From Isoperla grammatica (Eukaryota > Arthropoda > Insecta > Plecoptera > Perlodidae): a DNA stretch of 64,000 bases. Position numbers and translations under genes: made by a program. Below the pieces are notes generated by a model. It was not told the origin of the DNA. It ran no database searches and saw only the letters and a program-made list of their open reading frames with translations. The stretch is taken from NCBI GenBank assembly GCA_945910005.1, contig CAMDTW010000492.1, forward strand, positions 62,001 to 126,000, in the 5' to 3' direction. Shown piece after piece: positions 1 to 10,119 of this stretch. Position 1 is the stretch's first letter. Every line of letters starts with the position of its first letter.

Positions 1-1134
1 ATGATCTTACTAAAATTCTAAATATTGTAGGTATTGAATTGTTTGCCGACGATACCAGCATTCTGATCCGAAGTAAAGTACATGAAAATTTATTAGAAAT
101 CAGTAGGGAAATACTTGCTGCAGTGACTAAATGGTTCCAAAATAACAAGCTTCTACTTAACTGTAATAAAACTAATTTTATTGAGTTCTGTCCTAAAAAA
201 ACAAACAGTGATAACAACAATAGGCCTATAGCAGTTATAAAAAATGTGGTGGATGATACTGAGATAAACAAAGTTAACACAACAGAATTCCTAGGCATAT
301 ATATATAGATGAAAAATTGAACTGGCACAGACATTGTGAAATGCTGGCCAATAAATTAAGTTCTGCATGCTACTCTTTAAAGACAATACATTTAATTACT
401 AACAAAAAAACAGCAAAAATAGCTTACTATGCAAATTTTGAATCCCACATGAGATATGGAATTGAAATATGGGGCAAATCAACAAAAGCAGATACAATAT
501 TTAAACTTCAAAAACGAGCACTTCGAAATATTCTAGGACTCAAACAAAAGAAAGACACATATGTCAAACCTCATTGTAAGCCACATTTTATCAAACACAA
601 AATACTCACCTTCTATAGTCTATACATCAATCAATCTTAAATATAAAAAAAACAATGTTCAATCAGGAAAGTAACAAAAACATACATAATCATAACACAA
701 GGCAAGCCAACAACATACATGCAAAATATTACAAAAGAACCATATCACAAGTCAACTCATTTTATATTAATTCGAAACTCTATAACAAACTCCCAACAAG
801 TCTAAAGAACATTTCTAGTAGCAGTATCTTCAAAAATAAACTTAAACAAATCTTATGCAACAAAGCTTACTACTCGATTGAAGAATTCCTGCAAGATAAA
901 GAACTTTAAAATCATGTTACTAATCACAGCTATCATTCTTTTTGTAATTATATTCTCATTATCATTTAATTATGTCCACCGCCTTCCAAACACCCTAAAT
1001 AACAAGGTTTGTTTTTTAACTACCTTAAGGGTCAAGGCAAAATGTGTATTTACTATGTATATGTATGTGTACTATTATGTATGTGTATATTCTGTATGCA
1101 TTTTGTGTTGGAAATAAACTTACTTACTTACTTA
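1..1134 (+). mobile_element. 3' end of a non-LTR retrotransposon (LINE), left end outside the window
   Basis: The region holds the C-terminal half of a reverse transcriptase and the 3' end of a LINE. The end is marked by a short ACTT microsatellite (about 1116-1134) after an AATAAA-like run, a common ending of CR1/Jockey-type LINEs. The body continues left of the window. The clade is inferred only from the RT tail and the microsatellite end. Confidence 0.75.
3..909 (+). pseudogene. LINE reverse transcriptase, C-terminal part, frameshifted
   Basis: Translation from base 3 is open through the left edge and contains LFADDTSILI, the RT motif C (FxDD) that holds two catalytic aspartates, followed by the thumb-like FLGIYI motif. 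Reading then shifts in a TA repeat near 298-310 into another frame (317-640; NWHRHCEML, then the conserved Y..GIEIWG block). It shifts again near 640-655 into the last segment (655-909) with HNTRQ and YNKLPTSLKN, typical of the LINE C-terminus. Two frame breaks make this a dead copy. It would have copied element RNA at nicked chromosomal DNA. Confidence 0.8.
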
Positions 1135-1136
1135 CA

Positions 1137-1682
1137 TTATCATTTGTTCTGATAAACATGTCAAACGGGCACGACGTTAACAATAAGTAAGCTAATACTT
1201 TATTACAACACATTATATTAGGTTCCATACATTATATAGACTAGGCTGTAGTACTACGTTACTAATGTAGGCCTATTAATGTAGGCCTAGGCTTATTGTA
1301 GCCTAGTAATGGCCTAGACTAAAAGAGTTGGGCCTAGGCCTAGGCTAGGACTACACCACGTGATGAATTGACGTCACTTTCGTCTGTAGGATGTAATTCC
1401 GACAGCCAAATTGCAGATGGAATTACTGTCCACAGTCGAAAGTGACGTCAGAAGATCACGTGGTCTAAGTCTAGCCTAGGTCTAGGCCCAACTCTTTTAG
1501 TTTAAGCCATTGCTAGGCTACAATAAGCCTAGGCCTACATTAATAGGCCTACATTAGTAACGTAGTACTACAGACTAGTCTATATAATGTATGGAACCTA
1601 ATATAATGTGTTGTAGTAAAGTATTAGCTTACTTATTGTTAACGTCGTGCCCGTTTGACATGTTTATCAGAACAAATGATAA
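1137..1682. repeat. Long palindrome with ~246-bp arms (snapback or foldback MITE)
   Basis: Bases 1137-1382 are nearly the reverse complement of 1437-1682; the outer ends read attatcatttgttctgat and its complement. The 54-base centre holds smaller inverted pairs (gtaattcc/ggaattac). The arms are rich in taggcctagg words. No open frame lies inside. I see no clear target duplication, so whether it is a foldback transposon, a MITE or a local inverted duplication is open. Confidence 0.8.
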
Positions 1683-1717
1683 TACTTTAATGACAATACC
1701 CACAGCCACCTGGATGA

Positions 1718-2068
1718 TGCACTGATTCACCGCTAGCAGACTGTGGAAAATACTTAAAATACGCCACATGGTTCCGATTGGTCAAGAATAGATTTCAGCC
1801 TGTCGAAAGTTTCGTTTCCGCGCGGAAGTCGAGACTCACCCCCCTGGTCCGGGAAGCAATTGAAATTGAAAAGCACCCAAATAATTTCAATCGGGACGAT
1901 GGACTGAAGTTGAGCCACATTTGGAGACCGACTATACATCGCATCAACAACGCGCGGGAAACACGGCGAGCGCTATCGGAGATGACGTCAGGAGATAACG
2001 ACGGAGTCGAACCGGTAGAACAGGCGCGGGGTGGCTCACGGAGGAGAACGATACGCGGGAAACAATAG
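1718..2068 (+). pseudogene. Penelope-like element, C-terminal fragment
   Basis: An open frame from just after a stop at 1715 encodes a basic peptide with LVREAIEIEKHPNNFNRDDG followed by L.LS..W.P. This resembles the tail after the GIY-YIG endonuclease domain of Penelope-like retroelements, where an REAIEI..H..N.N.D.G block is recurrent. The RT and the endonuclease core are absent, so this is a 3' fragment. The hammerhead-like motif about 70 bases downstream fits this family. The assignment is by motif memory, not alignment. Confidence 0.6.
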
Positions 2069-2129
2069 GGCTGGTTGCAGTCGCAGAGTGAAGCTGGACC
2101 GAGTAGGTTTTATTCTGTGACTTCTTCAG

Positions 2130-2180
2130 GTCTTAGCTCTGAAGATGGGTAGTGTAACCTGCCCGAAACGTCAGCTTTTA
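2130..2180 (+). ncRNA. Candidate hammerhead ribozyme motif of a Penelope-like element
   Basis: CTGAAGA (2139-2145), then a hairpin with stem GGGTAG (2147-2152) and CTGCCC (2159-2164) around a 6-nt loop, then GAAAC (2165-2169) and GTC. This is the order of a hammerhead catalytic core: CUGANGA, stem II, GAAA, a short stem III and the cleavage triplet. Penelope-like elements are known to carry such ribozymes in their pseudo-LTRs. Stem I is not convincing, so activity is uncertain. Confidence 0.4.
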
Positions 2181-2860
2181 AGCAATAATCGACGCGGCTA
2201 TACCCGAAAGCCAAGTTTAGTGATACTAAAAGGCTTTAGTACAAGATTGACAACCATCTTGCAATATACAATCAAAATTACATTGCTGAGTGATAAAGTT
2301 CAAATCTTACGGAATGAATGACCAAGTTGCCATATACCTATAGTTACTATCTTCATAATGAAATTCAAGAACATCAAGTATACCATTCAAATTTACTCAC
2401 ATAAAAGCATGTCAGTATTTTCATCACACCTTTTGTTATTTAATCAATAATTCTTTGTTTTACCACTTGAATAATAAAATATTTAGAATTACATGGAACT
2501 TGACCTTGAAACATTAAAACAGTTCTTGCTTCCAACACACTTTATATCCATATCATGAACACATAAGTAGGGGGAAAATGGGGATACTGGAACAGTGGTG
2601 GATCTCGCTTTAACATTGTAGTCCCATAAGAGATCCACCACCGTGGTGGTGGATCTCTTGACCTACTTTCACTACCTCAACATACTTAATTATTACCTAA
2701 GTCAGCTAAGTAGACCTAGGCACAAACCTCACCCCACAACCGCCCCAACCCCCAAACCTTCCCACGTCACACCCCTTTTGTATCATTACAAATAATATAA
2801 ATACAAATATATATTATGTCAGTCTTACGCAACCTATGCACTCATTTCAATCTTAACCTA
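2181..2860. other. Unassigned AT-rich DNA
   Basis: No open frame or RNA gene seen. A short near-palindrome around gatccaccaccgtggtggtg (about 2630-2655) shares the 'gtggtggatctc' word with the degenerate repeat that follows. Confidence 0.5.
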
Positions 2861-3215
2861 ACATTTATATTTCTTGGAATAATTTTAGGGTTTTACTGGC
2901 GGTTCTATTTAAAGATCTAAGAATGTGGTAGATCTCCACAGAATATTTCACTTGATATAAGTAATATACTTTCACTACATCGTAACCTAGCATTCATAAT
3001 CCTAAGAATAGTATTAGAGTTTTGTTAACGGTTCTATTTATAGATCTAAGAATGTGGTGGATCTCAACAGAGTAAATTAGTTATCTGTGGTATTACACTT
3101 GATATAAGTGATATACTTCTCTAACATTCATATTCCTTAGAATAACTTTATGGTTTTACTAACGGTTCTATTTATAGGCCTGAGGCGGTGGTGGATCTCA
3201 CTTTATCATTGTTTA
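2861..3215 (+). repeat. Three degenerate ~130-bp tandem units
   Basis: A block of cattcatattcctagaata, then a ggttctatttatagatct segment and gtggtggatctc recurs near 2861, 2991 and 3124. Copies have diverged, with the third ending in ggcggtggtggatctcac. The GTGGTGGATCTC word also occurs upstream near 2590 and 2645. Confidence 0.6.
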
Positions 3216-4503
3216 CTACAATATCCTCTCAATAACAATATCAATGAGCATTTAAAATGATTATTCAACATAGGCTACATACACTGTGTAAACATACTTG
3301 TTAAAGTTATATTCACACAATTTAGGTTATGGATGATAAAATAAGGATAATTTAGGAGTGAAAAATGAACTATCATATTACAATTTCAAAAAAACTATTT
3401 ATTTTCCCCAAAACAATACATTTTTTACACAATTATAATTATATACATTCTATAGTACAATGTTCTTCTTAATTCTAATATGTCCATACGCAAGAGTTTG
3501 CACACCATCTTGTAATAAATATCGCTTATCATCAGCAGGTGAGAGAGCAATCTTCCTCTGTTTAACACTATAAACTTCATGTTTATATTGTCTTATGGTA
3601 TACATTTACTCACTTATAATTTTGCTATTCAGCAAACATTTCTTGTAATGATCGTGTTTTATTTTATTTTTAAGAATTTGTTTAACTACACTTTTTGCAA
3701 CTTTCTTCTCTTCCCCACTTGCTTTCAATAGAGAATACATTTTCGGTCTCAAACCAATAAACTCTTTTATCAAACTTCCTCCCATTTCATCCTTCATCTT
3801 ACCAAGAGATTTATTATTTTGCATATCGAATAGAACATGATTTTGTGGATAACTGGAAGTATCGAATAGATGAGCATGTTCTCCCCCCTGACCCTCTTAC
3901 TACGAAATATAAGCACGTAGCCTACCCCTGCTGTACTTACCCCTGTACTTACCGCGGTTCCTCGGAGCGATGTTGACTCGACGGCTGCTGGCATAAGACT
4001 GACGTTATTAGGCTGTTGCAGCCCCTAAGGTACACCAGAAAGCGCCCTCTAGTGACAGTGCAGCCAACTAGGGCGACGCTAGCGCCCAACTAGCGGCCAC
4101 GCGGGGAAGTACGTAGGCTCGAAGAACTAAAGTATTGATTTTTTTCGCCTGAGGAAGCATGTGTATTAAGGGTGGAAGGTTCTAGAAGGTTTTTTGTGTG
4201 ATGTTGTGGAGATGCTGTAATAGCTCTAATGGTATACACAAGGACTAGCCTAGAGGATGCAGCACATTCAATATTAGATTGCCAGCGTAACTGAACACAG
4301 CGAAAAGAAGTGGTATTAGAAGAATATACTAAAAGTGTGAGAGGAGTGAGATGTAGTTGTGTAGTGTGTAAATAAATATATTGTGTGACAAACAGAGACT
4401 TGTGATGGAACAGTGAACAGTTTAAATTGAAGTCCCAGTGTACTATAGTAAGTGTTACGTTTATTCATTTAAGAAAATTTGACTACCGTAGTATGTAAAA
4501 AGT
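3216..4503. other. Unassigned non-coding stretch
   Basis: Mostly AT-rich. Two short minus-strand frames (3606-3824 and 3794-3994) match nothing I recognise, and I do not call them genes. A small GC-rich patch near 4040-4110 includes ctagcgcccaactagcggcc. Confidence 0.4.
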
Positions 4504-5045
4504 TGGCTTCACCTACTATAATGTATAATTTATGACTGTATTTTTAGTTGTGTTATGAGATTCTAAGAGAAAAAAATAAAAACTCTACCAATGTGTAGTA
4601 TTACTATTACTGTGTGATATTGTAACTATAGTGAGTGTTACGTTTATAAATTTGAGAAAATTTGACTAGCGTAGTATGTAAAAAGTAAATTTTCAGTAAA
4701 TAATTAAAGAGAATTTGACTCACGTAGTTTGTTTACTGACCTGTGCAATCCACGGTCTGGGTATATAAGAAGGTTGGTGTGCCTTGCGATGTCATAAATT
4801 GTTTGACACTCGATCAGTGAACATCAAATAAGAGGTCGTCTGCTACCGACTGGAGCTATTAGTATTACCTCAATATCTGCTTGCTGCTGTAATATCTGCT
4901 TGCTTGGCTTGCGAAGAAAACTGTAAGTGGCTTCACCTACTATACTGTATAATTTATTAGTGTATTTTTAGTTGTGTTATGAGATAGTAAGAGAACAATA
5001 AAAACCCTACCAATGTGTAGTATTACTATTAGTGTGTGATATTGT
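4504..5045 (+). repeat. Direct repeat pair (~120 bp) around the polymerase leader
   Basis: A block starting ggcttcacctactata and ending at tgtgatattgt occurs at 4504-4624 and again at 4929-5045 with minor changes. The second copy starts at the splice donor of the leader exon, so the start of the intron was duplicated from, or into, the upstream flank. Confidence 0.7.
4755..4922 (+). promoter_or_regulatory. Probable RNA polymerase II promoter and leader exon of the Polinton-type polymerase gene
   Basis: A clear TATA box (TATATAA, 4762-4768) lies about 30 bases ahead of candidate initiators (TCATA at 4792; TCAGT at 4814). The untranslated leader would end at 4922 with a consensus donor, GTAAGT (4923-4928). 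A pyrimidine-rich acceptor ending in CAG at 5397-5399 lies 10 bases before the ATG at 5410. The gene model is inferred from these signals. Confidence 0.55.
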
Positions 5046-5409
5046 TATTGAGTGCATGTGAATAGATTTATATTTTCAAAGTTAGTTTATTTATTTAAAT
5101 GTAACATTTAAATATAATATGAATAACAATTACATTTAATATTGTTCTTTATACTTTTCAATTTATATTGGGAAACATAATTCATTATGAACAAAAATAA
5201 CATGATATGATTATTTATATGCAATAACAATGAAAATAAACAACAACAATATGATTATTATTCTTATTATGGTTATTATGGTTATTATTATGTATTATGA
5301 TGGTATATCATTTTACTACCATTATTGTGTAAGAGACTGAATGTATGGAATTTTAACAGATAAGCTATACCAGTATAGGTATATTTATTTTGGTTTCAGT
5401 TTGCTTAAA

Positions 5410-6055
5410 ATGCCTTCTGAGAGATTCGAGTGTGTTGACTGCGAGAAAGTCTTACCTCAAAAGACTAATCTAAATCGACATCGTCGAAATCTCTATTCTA
5501 CTTCACTGTTGTTGCGGAAGTGTGATCTTTGCGCTTCTGTATTTAAGCGAGGTGATGCGTTGGAACGTCATATGAAGACCCATCTAAAGTTAGAAATGAA
5601 GTGTCCATCCTGTCTTAAGACCTTTTCACGAAAAGACGCGTTAAAGAGACATATGAAGACATCTTGTAATAAAATGTCAACTGGTGTAGAAGAAGAAGAA
5701 GAAGAAGAAGCAGAAGAAGTATTGATTGAGCAAGATAAAGCGTGTGATGACCCCTGTGAATTTAATAGTGTATTGAATAATACTGTGAAGAGTTATAACT
5801 TTAAAAACAAAAACAATGAGATGAATCACCTAACATTTAAGGATAATTTAACCGAAACTATTACACGAAAACTATCTGAGGAACTGCGTGAAATGAAGGG
5901 TATAAAGTGGTATATAGCGATGTTAGTGAGATTTAGCCGTACTGATTGATAGTGAGGGTGAAACTGTAACATCGACACCCTGTCTAAGAAGTAAGTGTTG
6001 TCTACTGTTAGGAGAACATGAAATTAATGGTCAAGTGAGTGAGGTGATGGAGGTG
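5410..6055 (+). pseudogene. N-terminal C2H2 zinc-finger part of a Polinton/Maverick-type family B DNA polymerase
   Basis: The ATG at 5410 directly follows a splice acceptor, so I prefer it to the upstream ATG at 5341, which would lie in the intron. The product has three zinc-finger-like units: an incomplete one near FECVDCEKVLPQ, then two C2H2 fingers near KCDLCASVFKRG and KCPSCLKTFSRK, followed by a Glu-rich tract. The frame stops at 5949, but a neighbouring frame stays open to 6055, indicating a frameshift. Such fingers precede the polymerase in this transposon family. It is interrupted by the MITE at 6060-6784; the reading phase beyond the MITE matches. Confidence 0.65.
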
Positions 6056-6059
6056 TTAA

Positions 6060-6784
6060 AGGGGTTCTCACCCGCTACACCAAAAAAATATGTTTAACTA
6101 AGGCTAATTAGCTATGAAATTAGCGACTAAAAGACAAAAAATCGGGTTCACCATAACCCGGGAAAAAAATATCAAAGTTAGTGTTTTTCGAGCTAGGTCC
6201 CATCGGCGAAAATCTCCCATAAGAAATAGCATTGGGACGACCTGTATGCCTTGGGACCTTGGAGGATTCTGCTCCAAAAAAAAAATGATGTAATACTTTT
6301 CGCTGCGTCTTTCTTTTCTGCGTATTTCTTATATTTTGGTTTTGTAATCGGAGCTTCCGTTCAGGTACAAAATAAAGATGTGTAATCGGGTGCTCCATTT
6401 CGTTTTGAGCGTTGCTTTGCGTTGCTGTGCACGTCGAGTCAGCGGGTGTCGACTGTCGAGTTGGTGTCAAGTAAGCCAAGCGAGAGAGAGAGAGAGAGAG
6501 AGAGAGAGTAGTATTGGGAGGGGAAATAGTCAACGCATGCACAATGAACGCGGTCTGTATGCGGTGTCGAATGGAGTACACCAAGGCCGTCTAGATATAT
6601 CGCTTCGAGTACACTCGCTCCAAAAGCCGGCTGACACCAACAGTCGCCGCGGCAGTTAACCAGAAATTTCATTAATTAATAACAATTCACAGGTTTCAAC
6701 TGACGAGTTGTAATGGTTCATTATCGATTGGTGTGGTGGAGTAGATCATATGGTAAAAAATAAATCTAGCGGGTGAGAACCCCT
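6060..6784. mobile_element. Kolobok/T2-like MITE with TTAA target duplication
   Basis: The 725-bp unit has perfect 18-bp terminal inverted repeats starting AGGGGTTCTCACCC (6060-6077 and 6767-6784) and is flanked on both sides by TTAA (6056-6059, 6785-6788). TTAA followed by AGGGG matches the TTAAAGGRR end of Kolobok-type T2 MITEs. No transposase is encoded. It holds a GA microsatellite at about 6481-6508; the minus-strand frame across the middle looks fortuitous. It was mobilised in trans and sits inside the polymerase pseudogene, so it is younger than that gene. Confidence 0.8.
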
Positions 6785-6788
6785 TTAA

Positions 6789-7720
6789 CAAGAAGAAGCT
6801 GGGAGTTTCAACGCGAAGGAAGTGGGTGGAACGAAGAAGCAGTAGAATATCTTGAATTAAAAATCTGTCAGTACGTTCCGCTCGCAGGTTCGAGTTACAT
6901 TACTCTCCCAAGTGAACTTGGAAACAAAAAAGCTATAATCAACATTCAAAATGAAGACGAGCGTTGCTTTCTGTGGTCTGTTCTAGCTGCGATTCATCCT
7001 GTGAGTAATAATCAACACCGTGTTAAACAATATATCAAATGGGAGGATTAGCTTAACATGACTGGGACTACATATCCAGTATCAGTGAAACATATTGATA
7101 AATTCGAAAAACAGAACAACATCTCCGTTAATGTATATGGCTATGAAAAAGATTTTTTTCCGCTGCGAATAACAAAACAATGTTGTGAAAGACATGTTAA
7201 TTTACTTTACATCATCGAGAGCGAGAAAATCATTATTCCCTAATTAAAAACTTTAATCGGTTAATGCGTTCTCTTACCAAGCATAAATGTAAATCATTTT
7301 ACTGTCATTATTGTCTGCATCGTTTCTCCTCGAAACATTTACTCGTTAATCATGAACCGCGATGTGCTGTAAAGGAACCACAAAAAATCTCCATGCCTAC
7401 TGAAGAGACTAAATGGATGGAATTTGATAATCTTTACCTTGCGTTGAAAGTGCTCTTTGTTATTTACGCTGATTTTGAGTGTTTTGTAAAACCAATAGAG
7501 GGGTGTGAACAAGATCAAAACATTTCACATACTACTGAAATCGCTTATCATGTTCCGTCGGGCTTTGCGTATGTTATTGTTGATTCAGAGGGAAACTGCG
7601 TAAAACAACCTACCGTGTATAGAGAAGAAAATGCAGTAGATACATTTTTAGATTGCATGTTAAATGAAGAAAACCAATTAAGTGGTGTAAAGAAATGTGT
7701 TGTGCCTTTGGATCTAAGTT
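6789..7720 (+). pseudogene. Polinton/Maverick-type DNA polymerase B, pre-polymerase and exonuclease start, decayed and truncated
   Basis: The first segment (to 7243) carries conserved family blocks (EGSGWNEEAVEYLELKI, LGNKKAIINIQNEDERC, YPVSVKHIDKFEKQNNISV) with an in-frame stop near 7049. A frameshift near 7225-7240 leads into 7264-7720, with a Cys/His cluster (FYCHYCLHRFSSKHLLVNH) and then VIYADFECF, the DxE Exo I motif of the 3'-5' exonuclease. The polymerase domain is missing because the coding sequence meets a Gypsy element near 7720-7745. Such polymerases replicate self-synthesising DNA transposons by protein priming. Confidence 0.75.
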
Positions 7721-7722
7721 TA

Positions 7723-8897
7723 GATGAGGTTGAGCTGCCAAAACGAGCTTGTTAAGTCAATAGTAGTGAAGAACTTGGTCTTGCTGAACGTCTGTAACAC
7801 ATCTTCCATCGGCAAAGGACAGTCTGTTTGCGGTACCATTCTACTGTTTAATTTTCTGGCATCCAAACACACACGTACGCTGCCGTCTTTTTTAACCACC
7901 GTTACTAATGGGTTAGAGTAAGCGGAAGGACCGGGTTCGATGATACCCATCTCCACCATGCTGTCAATTTTGTTGTCGACGGCCGCACGTTTAGATAGCG
8001 GTATCGGGTACGATCGTTGTACAAACGGTTGTGGGTCACTCATATGGATTTCATGTACATAATCATGAGCACAACCTGGAGTGTCTGAGAACACAGCTCT
8101 GTGTGTCAACAGCGTGTCCGTGATGATTTGTTTATCAGTCTGTAACGCATCGATATCGCCTACTTTGTCCTTAAGACACGCCTCAAAGTCAAAACTCGGG
8201 TCCTAAGATTGCCGCACATGGCAGCATGACAACACGTGGTGTACATTGACATTCATGTGCGAACTGTCAAAACCCTCGCACACCTTCCCTTCACTTTCAA
8301 TCGTGGCTAGACAAGGTTTGACCGCACCGCAAGTAGCCCGCCCATTGTCCGCGTCATAGATCTCACTTATAAATGGGGCAACGTGTTTGTCAATGACCAA
8401 GGTTTGATTTGCAAAGTTGAAGACCGCACGCTTCTGTTCCAACCAGTCTGCTCCAAGAATCACGTCACACGCCAAATGAGGAATGATATACATCACAATG
8501 TCGCATACATAACTTCCGATTGTCACCGGCAAAAACGTTTGACACTGTACAGACATAAACGCCCCTTCAACTGTTATACCGCGCACGGGTAATATAGGTG
8601 TGGTTGGACTGACAGCTGTCAGTTCGTTAAAAAAAAATCAGAAATACATGTCAAGTCACTACCGGTGTCGAGCAACACCCGCACGTGTTCGCGGTTGCCG
8701 ACTGTCGCCCACACGTGCGGCGCTTTCAAAGTGTTGTTTTCCCTATTGGCGATACCCGTGTCGGCGCATAAGTCTTCGGGTTCGTCATATAGTAGATCCT
8801 CCACCGGACACATTTCCACCACACCTATGGATCGAATCGTCGCAGTCGGAAGATCTTGTTGAGGTGCCTTCGAGGACGTCACTAGAGCTGGCAACAA
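7723..8897 (-). pseudogene. pol: Gypsy pol fragment: aspartic protease and N-terminal RT
   Basis: From 8897 the minus strand encodes VRVLLDTGSDLTCIS, the retropepsin active site. The frame is lost in a run of A (plus-strand 8629-8637) and resumes with the protease C-terminal block DVILGADWLEQKRAVF (8586-8203). After an in-frame TAG near 8203 come the linker and RT fingers (8109 onward): EMGIIEPGPSAYSNPLVTVV, VRVCLDARKLNS and FFTTIDLTSSFWQL with the first catalytic Asp. The YxDD motif and everything after it are absent. This is a degraded polyprotein. Confidence 0.8.
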
Positions 8898-8917
8898 TGA
8901 AGGCGCATGTTCAGCTA

Positions 8918-9977
8918 CTAGTCGTTTCCCTGGTTATTGTCATCACAGCTAATTGCAGCGTCGTGTTCCGCGAACGCCTCCAGTATGGACTCACCCCCCG
9001 CGATGTCGTGGTTGATCTCTATCTGATTGATGCGCGGACGGTTGTCGCGGCTTCCATGACGATCGCGCCACTGATTATTTCCGGTAGCCCCGCTCTCCCT
9101 CCATTGGTTGTTGGGACCACCCGTAGGCCTACCGTGCAATGGTTGGTAGTTTGTCTCCGGTTTGAAGTGTGGTGAACGCGGACCAAATTGGTGGACGTCC
9201 CCCCGTTGTTGACGTCTTGCTGCTGAGTCGTCCATGTCCCGCAGGATCTGCAACATTTCTGCGGGCGTGGAAACTCTTGCTGCAACGAGGACGTGTTCCA
9301 CGTTAGCCGGAAACAGGTGACTCATGCGTCGAACAAAAGTCCGCGGCGGAATAGGCGTGGATAGATATTTAGTTTCCTGCATCCACGAAACGAAGAATTC
9401 CGCCATCGATTTATGAAGCTGACGGTTGTAACTGGATGTATGGAGTTCGTCGATAAGCTTTTCTTGTTTGTTCTCCGACCAAAACAAGTCGACAAACGCT
9501 GTCTTGAACTCCTCCCAGGTTTTCCACGTGTCCACAAACACCCGTCCCCAGTCTCCTGGCATCCCATCGAGTTGGGCTATTGTCAACGTTATCCACTCAC
9601 TTACATGAACTGGTGTCTGAGCAAAATACACCTCCATGGCGTTAATGAATTCCATGGGATGAACTTTACCGTCGTCTTGGAACCGTACATTTATTGGCGG
9701 CCGAGTGATGGGACACACCAAAAGGGCGCTGTTCCACCTCACTGTATTGGCCTTGTCCCTGAAACGTCGACGCCGCTCCCGACGAACTCGCAAAACCACC
9801 CGGTGCCTCGAGGGCGCTAAGACGGCCCGTGATGGTACTCAGCAATGTGCCAAATCCGGCCAAGACCGCCTCCAACCTGTCCGTAGGTGGTACCGGTCCC
9901 ACTGGATCTGGCTGTTCGCCCGTAGGCGATATATCGTTCGCACTCAATAGTCCCGCTTGTGACCGTGTTCCAGGCAT
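8918..9977 (-). pseudogene. gag: Gypsy gag, frameshifted
   Basis: The ATG at 9977 begins MPGTRSQAG, followed by a short helical, Ala-rich segment. The frame breaks around 9715-9750 and continues in the frame ending at 8918 with the capsid-like region (HPMEFINAMEVYFAQTP, WITLTIAQLDG). The C-terminus is Arg/Gly/Asn-rich (NNQWRDRHGSRDNRPR) and lacks a CCHC knuckle. Gag would package element RNA into particles. The start is chosen because it is the first ATG after the primer-binding site. Confidence 0.7.
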
Positions 9978-10102
9978 GCTAATTCGCGATAACCTGACAG
10001 AAAACTCTTAATAATCGCAATACACGAATTATCACGAAAACGATTTAAAATGATAGCGAATAGCGCGACACACGTATGTACGCGGTAACTCGTGGTTTAT
10101 TT

Positions 10103-10117
10103 GCACGTTGGGCGCCA
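10103..10117 (-). promoter_or_regulatory. Primer-binding site of Gypsy A
   Basis: On the minus strand TGGCGCCCAACGTGC lies two bases after the LTR end. TGGCGCCC is complementary to the 3' end of Lys-type tRNAs, which prime minus-strand DNA synthesis. It fixes the inner LTR boundary. Confidence 0.7.
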
Positions 10118-10119
10118 GA

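Noticed and set aside
3606..3994. Two short minus-strand frames
   Set aside because: No recognisable motif, no splice support and AT-rich composition.
6120..6672. Minus-strand frames within the TTAA MITE
   Set aside because: Low-complexity Ser/Leu translation of the GA microsatellite; no transposase motif.
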